Below are positions 40,589 to 46,658 of a stretch of DNA of 46,658 bases, one piece after another. Source of the DNA: Collinsella sp. (lineage in GTDB: Bacteria > Actinomycetota > Coriobacteriia > Coriobacteriales > Coriobacteriaceae); the NCBI GenBank assembly GCA_031295385.1, contig JAUMOL010000019.1, forward strand, positions 1-46,658, read 5' to 3'. Every line of letters starts with the position of its first letter. The stretch's first letter is position 1. The translations under genes and the position numbers were made by a program. The notes below the pieces were generated by a model that saw only the letters and a program-made list of their open reading frames with translations, did not search any database and was not told the DNA's origin.

Positions 40589-41521
40589 ATGGCTCGTCGT
40601 ACGCCTTCTCAATTGAATATGCTGCTCGCCGTCGATAAACCGGTGGGCTGTACCTCCCACGACGTGGTTTCGCAGTGCCGGCGCGCCCTCCATGAGCGGC
40701 GCGTCGGCCATGCCGGTACGCTCGACCCCATGGCCTCGGGTGTCATGGTGGTGGGCGTGGGCCAGGCGACCCGTCTGCTGGGCATGCTGACCCTCGATAC
40801 CAAAAGGTATGTCGCCGACATTTCGTTTGGCGTCGAGACCAATACCGATGACGCGGAGGGCGAGGCCGTCCGCACGGTGCCCGTTGCCCCCGAGCTGCGC
40901 GATCTCGCTTACGCCCGTGAGCAGCTGGCCGCTATGCTTGGCCCGCAGTTGCAGGTGCCGCCTGCGTTTTCGGCCATCTCGGTCAATGGCGTTCGCGCCT
41001 ATAAGAGTGCTCGCGAGGGCAATGCGCCTGCCTTGCCTCCGCGCCCCGTCGAGGTCTATGCCGCCGACCTAATTGCCGTGAGCGGCGAGGGCGATACGTG
41101 CGTCTGGACCGTGGCGTTTTCGGTAAGCAAAGGCACCTACATTCGCGCGCTCGCTCGCGATCTGGGTCGCGCCTGCGACAGTGCCGCGCATATTTCCGCC
41201 CTGCGCCGTACAGCCTCCGGCGTTGTTTCCATCGGTGCCTGCCATGCGGTCGAGGAGCTTTCCGCCGAGTCCGTTGCCGGCTTTGCCTTAGATCCCATTG
41301 CTGCACTGGGTGCCACGCGCGTCGACTTGCCGGGCGATCTTGCCGACGATCTGCTGTGCGGACGTCGTATTCCTACTGAGCGCGCGCTTGCGGGCTTCGA
41401 TGTGTCGAAGGCGCCGTTTGCGTTGGTACTCGATGGCGGGCTCAAGGCACTCGCCCGTATCGAGGGCGGTCGCTTTGTGATGGAGCACGTCTTTCCGCAG
41501 GCGATCGGCGGTGTTCGATGA
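40589..41521 (+). CDS. truB: tRNA pseudouridine-55 synthase
   Basis: A 310-residue TruB that makes pseudouridine 55 in the T-loop of tRNAs. The catalytic Asp46 sits in GHAGTLDPMASGV, with KPVGCTSHDVV before it and the KGTYIRALARDLG motif at about 183-195. A C-terminal PUA-like domain completes it. The end overlaps ribF by four bases (ATGA). Confidence 0.93.
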   Translation: MARRTPSQLNMLLAVDKPVGCTSHDVVSQCRRALHERRVGHAGTLDPMASGVMVVGVGQATRLLGMLTLDTKRYVADISFGVETNTDDAEGEAVRTVPVAPELRDLAYAREQLAAMLGPQLQVPPAFSAISVNGVRAYKSAREGNAPALPPRPVEVYAADLIAVSGEGDTCVWTVAFSVSKGTYIRALARDLGRACDSAAHISALRRTASGVVSIGACHAVEELSAESVAGFALDPIAALGATRVDLPGDLADDLLCGRRIPTERALAGFDVSKAPFALVLDGGLKALARIEGGRFVMEHVFPQAIGGVR

Positions 41522-42525
41522 TGCTGGCGCCTCACGAGCTCGCGCGTATCTTTTTCGCGGGTGAGTTGGATGAGGCCCGTATCGTTTCTGCCGATGCATT
41601 TGATGATTGCGCGTGCCTGGGTGCCGCGTCGATCGCCATCGGCGTGTTCGATGGCGTGCATCGGGGGCACCACAGGCTAATCGACGCGGTCGTTCGCGAC
41701 GCACGCGCCCGCGGCTGCAAGGCGGTCGTGGTCACCTTTGATCCCGATCCGGATGTCGTGGTGAGCCCTTCGCCCGCTCAAAAACTGATGACGACGGCCG
41801 ACCGCCTGCATGCCCTGGCTCAAACCGGGGTCGATGCGGTGGTGGCCGTTCCCTTTACGCCTGCCGTGGCGGCACTCGACCACGTGGGCTTTCTTAAGCT
41901 TGTGTCGCACGTCGTCGATATCCGTTCGATTCGCGTGGGCAGTGACTTTAGGTTGGGACGCGGCGGCGCCTCGGGCGTTGCCGAGATGCAGGTATGGGGC
42001 GCCGAGCACGGAGTTGACGTCTATGGCCACGAGTTGCTGTGCGTCGATGGACAGGCGATCTGTGCCACCCGTATTCGCCAGGAGCTGCGCCAGGGTCATG
42101 TTGAGCTTGCCGCCGAGCTGCTCGGCCGCCCCTATATGCTGCGGGGCGTCGTTGCCGGCGGTCGTCACCAGGGCTCCGACATGGGTTTTCCCACGGCAAA
42201 CATCCAGGTGCCCGATGGCATCCAAGTGCCTGCCGATGGCGTCTATGAGGGTCTGGTGTTGGTCGACGATACCGTATGGCCTGCTGCCGTCAACGTCGGC
42301 CTGCCGCCGACCTATGCCGATGATGCCGCCTCGGCGCATCTCGAGGCCAACTTGATCGGGTATGCGGGCGACCTGTATGGCGCCTCGGTGTCGCTGGCGT
42401 TTACGCGCTGGCTGCGTCCGTCTCGCGTGTTCGATTCGCTGGACGAGCTAATCGCGACCGTCGAGGGTAATATCGACGATATCCGTCATAACTTGGGTGA
42501 GCAGGGGGTGAGCATCCGTGATTAG
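41518..42525 (+). CDS. ribF: Bifunctional riboflavin kinase/FAD synthetase
   Basis: A 335-residue RibF. The N-terminal nucleotidyltransferase domain carries IAIGVFDGVHRGHHRLI (about 41-57), and the C-terminal flavokinase has GxDMGFPTANIQ (QGSDMGFPTANIQ). It turns riboflavin into FMN and then FAD. The long N-terminal lead of about 40 residues is normal for the fold. It overlaps dnaG by eight bases, so translation is coupled along the operon. Confidence 0.92.
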   Translation: MMLAPHELARIFFAGELDEARIVSADAFDDCACLGAASIAIGVFDGVHRGHHRLIDAVVRDARARGCKAVVVTFDPDPDVVVSPSPAQKLMTTADRLHALAQTGVDAVVAVPFTPAVAALDHVGFLKLVSHVVDIRSIRVGSDFRLGRGGASGVAEMQVWGAEHGVDVYGHELLCVDGQAICATRIRQELRQGHVELAAELLGRPYMLRGVVAGGRHQGSDMGFPTANIQVPDGIQVPADGVYEGLVLVDDTVWPAAVNVGLPPTYADDAASAHLEANLIGYAGDLYGASVSLAFTRWLRPSRVFDSLDELIATVEGNIDDIRHNLGEQGVSIRD

Positions 42526-44647
42526 CGATGAGGAGAAAGACCAGGTGCGCGCGGCGTCGGACCTAGTTGCCATCGTGCAGGAAACGGTTGAGCTCAAGCC
42601 CCGTGGCCATGAGTTTTGGGGCTGCTGCCCCTTTCATGGCGAAAAGACCCCGTCGTTTCACATTATCCCCGCCACGCAGGTGTGGCACTGCTTTGGCTGC
42701 GGTGAGGGCGGCGACGTCTTCACCTATATCATGAAGCGCGAGAACCTGAGTTTTCCCGAGTCGATCCGCTACCTGGCCGATCGTGCGGGCATTGAACTGC
42801 ACGACACCGGTGTACAGCGCGATCGCGGCACCAAGCGTGCCCGCATCTATGACCTGTGCGCCGAGACGGCTCAGTTCTACCACACCATGCTCATGCGCGG
42901 TAAGGACAGCCGTCCGCGCGAGTACTTTGCCAGCCGCGGTATGGGCGGCGACGTCTGTCGCCGCTACTGCCTGGGCTTTGCGCCGGGTCGCAACGCGCTG
43001 GTATCGCATCTGTCGCAGGCGGGCTTTACCCCGCAGGAGATGATTGACGCCAATGTGGCCGTGAGCCGCGGGCGCGGACAGCTCGCGGACCGCTTTTACG
43101 ACCGCGTGATGTTTCCCATTTTCGATGAGCAGGGTCATAACATCGCCTTTGGCGGGCGCATCATGGGCGATGGTCAGCCCAAGTACCTTAACACCGCCGA
43201 GACGAGCGTGTTTCATAAAAAGCGAAACCTCTACGGCTTTAACTGGGCCAAGGAGTTTATCGTCGCGCAGGATACCGCCATCGTGGTGGAGGGCTATACC
43301 GACTGCATCGCCTGCTGGGAGGCGGGGATCAAAAACGTCGTCGCCACGCTGGGCACGGCGCTGACGGAACATCACGTTAAGACACTCACCCGTTTTGCCA
43401 AGCGCATCGTGTATATGTTCGATGGCGACGCCGCCGGTCAAAAGGCCGCGCGCCGCGCGACTCAGTTTATCGAGCAGGATTCGATGGACCTGCGCTGCGT
43501 GGTGCTGCCCGATGGCAACGACCCCATGGAGTTCATCACGGCGCATGGTGGTGAGGCGCTGCAGGCACGTATCAACGCCGCCGAACCCCTCATGGACTTT
43601 GTGTACCGGTCGCTGCAAGACTCGAGCGACATTACTACGCCGGGCGGCCGCGCCAAGGCGCTCGAGGATGCGCTGACGCTCATCTATCCGCTACGCGACA
43701 GCTACATGATCGATACGTACTTTATCCAGATTGCCGACCTGTTGGGTTTAGACCTGGAGACCGTGCGCGCGAGCTCGGGCCGTGTGTTTCGCGATGTCGC
43801 CAAGCGCGAGGACGCCGAGCGCCGGCGTGAGCAGAGCTACGAGCGTCAACGTGCGCAAGCTGAGCGCGCGGGCGGTTCGCAGGGACGAAGCTCGGGCGGC
43901 GGTGCGGCTGGTGCGCGCAGTGCCGTCCGCGGTGCCTGGGCCGCGGGTGCGACGCCGCCGGTGTCCGCATCGGTCGAGGAGGACCCGTACGACTACGTTC
44001 CGCTTGATGCCTATGGGGCCGTGCCGGTGGAGGTCGACGAGGATCTGTCGCCAATCGATGTGCCAGCGGAGATGGAAAGCGCTGCGCCCGTTGCCGATAG
44101 TTCAGGCGCGACGGCTGCTCCGTCGATACCGATTGTTTTGACCGATCTGGAGCGGAAATCCCTGGCAGGTGAGCGCGAGCTGCTGACGATGCTCACGAGC
44201 TATCCCGACCTGTTCCGCACGTATGCCGACCGCATCTGCTCGATCGAGTGGGTGGATCCGCGCCACGAGTCCATCGCATGGGCCGTGTTGGCGACGCCGC
44301 CGGGCACCGACCCCGCGGCGTGCATGGATGCGGCGCGCGCGGTGTGTCCCGAGGCAGCGTCGCTTGTCAGCGCCGGGCGTATTTCGTCGACGAGCAAGCA
44401 TCCTACCGAGACGAACATCGTTTTTATGCTCGACACCCTCGAGCTCTATACCATCAAGCGCCGCATGCGCGCCGCACAGGCCAAGCTGCGTCAGGACCGG
44501 TCGCTCGACGATGAAGCGCGCCGCGTGCTGACGATGCAGGCGATGCAAGATTCTCAGCGCCAACGTGAGCTTCAAAAGTCGATCGGTGGTGTGGCTGACC
44601 CGTTCAATTTGATTGGTTTGGAGACGGCGGGCGCCGAGCAGGCCTAG
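42518..44647 (+). CDS. dnaG: DNA primase
   Basis: A 709-residue primase starting at the GTG at 42518. The CHC2 zinc site is Cys37, His40, Cys58 and Cys61 (CPFHGEKTPSFH and HCFGCGEGGD). The TOPRIM catalytic core shows VVEGYTDCI (about 260) and MFDGDAAGQKAARRA. A low-complexity, Gly/Ala-rich and acidic linker at about 430-540 precedes the C-terminal helicase-binding domain, which is longer and more variable than in Escherichia coli. It makes RNA primers at the replication fork. It ends the operon; rpoD follows after about 110 bases. Confidence 0.95.
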   Translation: MISDEEKDQVRAASDLVAIVQETVELKPRGHEFWGCCPFHGEKTPSFHIIPATQVWHCFGCGEGGDVFTYIMKRENLSFPESIRYLADRAGIELHDTGVQRDRGTKRARIYDLCAETAQFYHTMLMRGKDSRPREYFASRGMGGDVCRRYCLGFAPGRNALVSHLSQAGFTPQEMIDANVAVSRGRGQLADRFYDRVMFPIFDEQGHNIAFGGRIMGDGQPKYLNTAETSVFHKKRNLYGFNWAKEFIVAQDTAIVVEGYTDCIACWEAGIKNVVATLGTALTEHHVKTLTRFAKRIVYMFDGDAAGQKAARRATQFIEQDSMDLRCVVLPDGNDPMEFITAHGGEALQARINAAEPLMDFVYRSLQDSSDITTPGGRAKALEDALTLIYPLRDSYMIDTYFIQIADLLGLDLETVRASSGRVFRDVAKREDAERRREQSYERQRAQAERAGGSQGRSSGGGAAGARSAVRGAWAAGATPPVSASVEEDPYDYVPLDAYGAVPVEVDEDLSPIDVPAEMESAAPVADSSGATAAPSIPIVLTDLERKSLAGERELLTMLTSYPDLFRTYADRICSIEWVDPRHESIAWAVLATPPGTDPAACMDAARAVCPEAASLVSAGRISSTSKHPTETNIVFMLDTLELYTIKRRMRAAQAKLRQDRSLDDEARRVLTMQAMQDSQRQRELQKSIGGVADPFNLIGLETAGAEQA

Positions 44648-44757
44648 ATGTTGTGGTCAACCAGCGTATTCTCGCCTATATCCAGTCCTCTTTTTGGGTA
44701 TAGACGTCCATGTGTGTGCTAAAGTATTGAGTCCTGTGGACTATGAAGGGAGAATCT

Positions 44758-46107
<1,350 letters not shown>

Positions 46108-46116
46108 TCAAGCAAG

Positions 46117-46152
46117 AAGCGCCCTCAAGCACATCCGCTTGAGGGCGCTTTC
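46117..46152 (+). terminator. Terminator after rpoD
   Basis: AAGCGCCCTCAAGC and GCTTGAGGGCGCTT form a perfect 14-bp stem with a six-base loop. The T-run is short, but its position ten bases after the stop makes the role clear. Confidence 0.8.
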
Positions 46153-46161
46153 ATGTAGTCG

Positions 46162-46205
46162 TTGGGGACGTTCTTGAATGACTAGTCGTTTAAGAACGTC
46201 CCCAA
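46162..46205. repeat. REP-like hairpin
   Basis: TTGGGGACGTTCTT (46162-46175) and AAGAACGTCCCCAA (46192-46205) are perfect complements around a centre that contains GACTAGTC. The GGGGACG stem resembles REP sequences mobilised by RAYT-type transposases; no such transposase is in the window. Confidence 0.65.
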
Positions 46206-46275
46206 TGATTAGGTGGTTGATTTCCGATCTCAGCCGAACACATTGAGCAAATGGGCCGTTCCCGCAGTTAGCTGA

Positions 46276-46317
46276 ACGCCCCCGAGGCCCTATTCAGGCC
46301 ACGGGGGCGTCGTTTTC
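46276..46317. terminator. GC-rich hairpin near the right edge
   Basis: ACGCCCCCG and CGGGGGCGT (46276-46284, 46302-46310) with inner GGCC pairing, followed by CGTTTT. It could terminate rightward read-through toward the IS30-like element or be part of that element's end. Bases 46320-46440 show nothing further that I can assign. Confidence 0.5.
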
Positions 46318-46440
46318 CCAGTTGAAGGAATGGTGGAGATGTGTTTCGATGGGTCCGGTGGCCATGCTCCGCCCGCCGCCCGGCACCTCTTCCCAGACTC
46401 AGCCGGACGGTCGGCCCGTCTATTCCGTTTTTCCTCTAGG

Positions 46441-46658
46441 CTAGGCCAGCGGGGCATCGCCCCTCTCTGCGCGCGCCCTCTCGATGAGCCCCGGCGTCAG
46501 GTCGAGATCGCCGAGCGGCACGTCCCCCACGCCGTAGGCGTCCAGCAGCGCCGCCGCGTCCTCCCCGAGCATCGCCCTGAAGGCGCGCGCGGGCGTCGCG
46601 AAGCCGAGTGCGCCGCGGGGCTCGGAGTTCACGTGCGACATGGCCAGCGCCAGGTCCG
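46441..46658 (-). CDS. IS30-like transposase, C-terminal fragment
   Basis: The last 72 codons or so of a minus-strand gene that continues beyond the window; the TAG stop is at 46441. The piece DLALAMSHVNSEPRGALGFATPARAF matches the end of IS30-family integrase domains (NxRPRxxLGxxTPxE). The following residues (LGEDAAALLDAYGVGDVPLGD) form a family-variable tail. The catalytic DDE residues are outside. Element boundaries cannot be set here. Confidence 0.65.
   Translation of the reverse strand, partial: DLALAMSHVNSEPRGALGFATPARAFRAMLGEDAAALLDAYGVGDVPLGDLDLTPGLIERARAERGDAPLA

Overview
The window looks like chromosome of a high-GC Gram-positive of the Coriobacteriia, most likely Collinsella or a close relative. 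This is an inference from base composition, the rimP-nusA-infB-rbfA-nrnA-truB-ribF-dnaG-rpoD order, a Gram-positive type Pel cluster and the style of the insertion sequences; no 16S gene is present.

Region 1 (1-1872, minus strand) is the 5' 624 codons of a secreted transglutaminase-like protein whose C-terminal part is a ricin-type lectin domain that runs off the window. Region 2 (about 2.1-12.6 kb) is an accessory defence region, less GC-rich than its surroundings. It holds a Gabija-like pair (OLD-type ATPase-TOPRIM nuclease and UvrD-like helicase), a stand-alone ATPase fused to a TOPRIM-like domain in an AT-rich gene, and an AAA ATPase-RloB pair of the AbiL/Rlo type. After these come a candidate structured small RNA with two terminators, a complete IS256-family element (9898-11368) with an exact 8-bp target duplication and a frameshifted transposase, a cluster of short repeats in alternating orientation, and a decayed HigB/RelE-type toxin between a 34-bp operator-like palindrome and its intact XRE antitoxin.

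Region 3 (12.8-23.9 kb) is one tightly overlapping operon for Pel-type exopolysaccharide: pelD fused to a degenerate SDR domain, pelE, pelA (deacetylase only), pelF and pelG. It continues into a CotH-kinase lipoprotein gene interrupted by an in-frame amber codon, a VTC-type polyphosphate polymerase and a DUF4956 membrane protein. PelD keeps the RxxD inhibitory site next to a ruined GGDEF motif, so c-di-GMP control is likely.

Region 4 (24.0-28.2 kb) is a sucrose regulon: a LacI-type regulator, PTS EIIBC and GH32 hydrolase, with three near-identical operator palindromes, one before the regulator and two before the transporter. It is followed by a degenerate transsulfuration-family protein and a ModE-like regulator.

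Region 5 (30-46.1 kb) is housekeeping: guaB, leuS (preceded by a very long hairpin), then a translation/transcription operon rimP-nusA-infB-rbfA-nrnA-truB-ribF-dnaG with a clear promoter and a terminator-like attenuator in its leader, then the primary sigma factor. The right edge has a REP-like hairpin and the 3' end of an IS30-like transposase.
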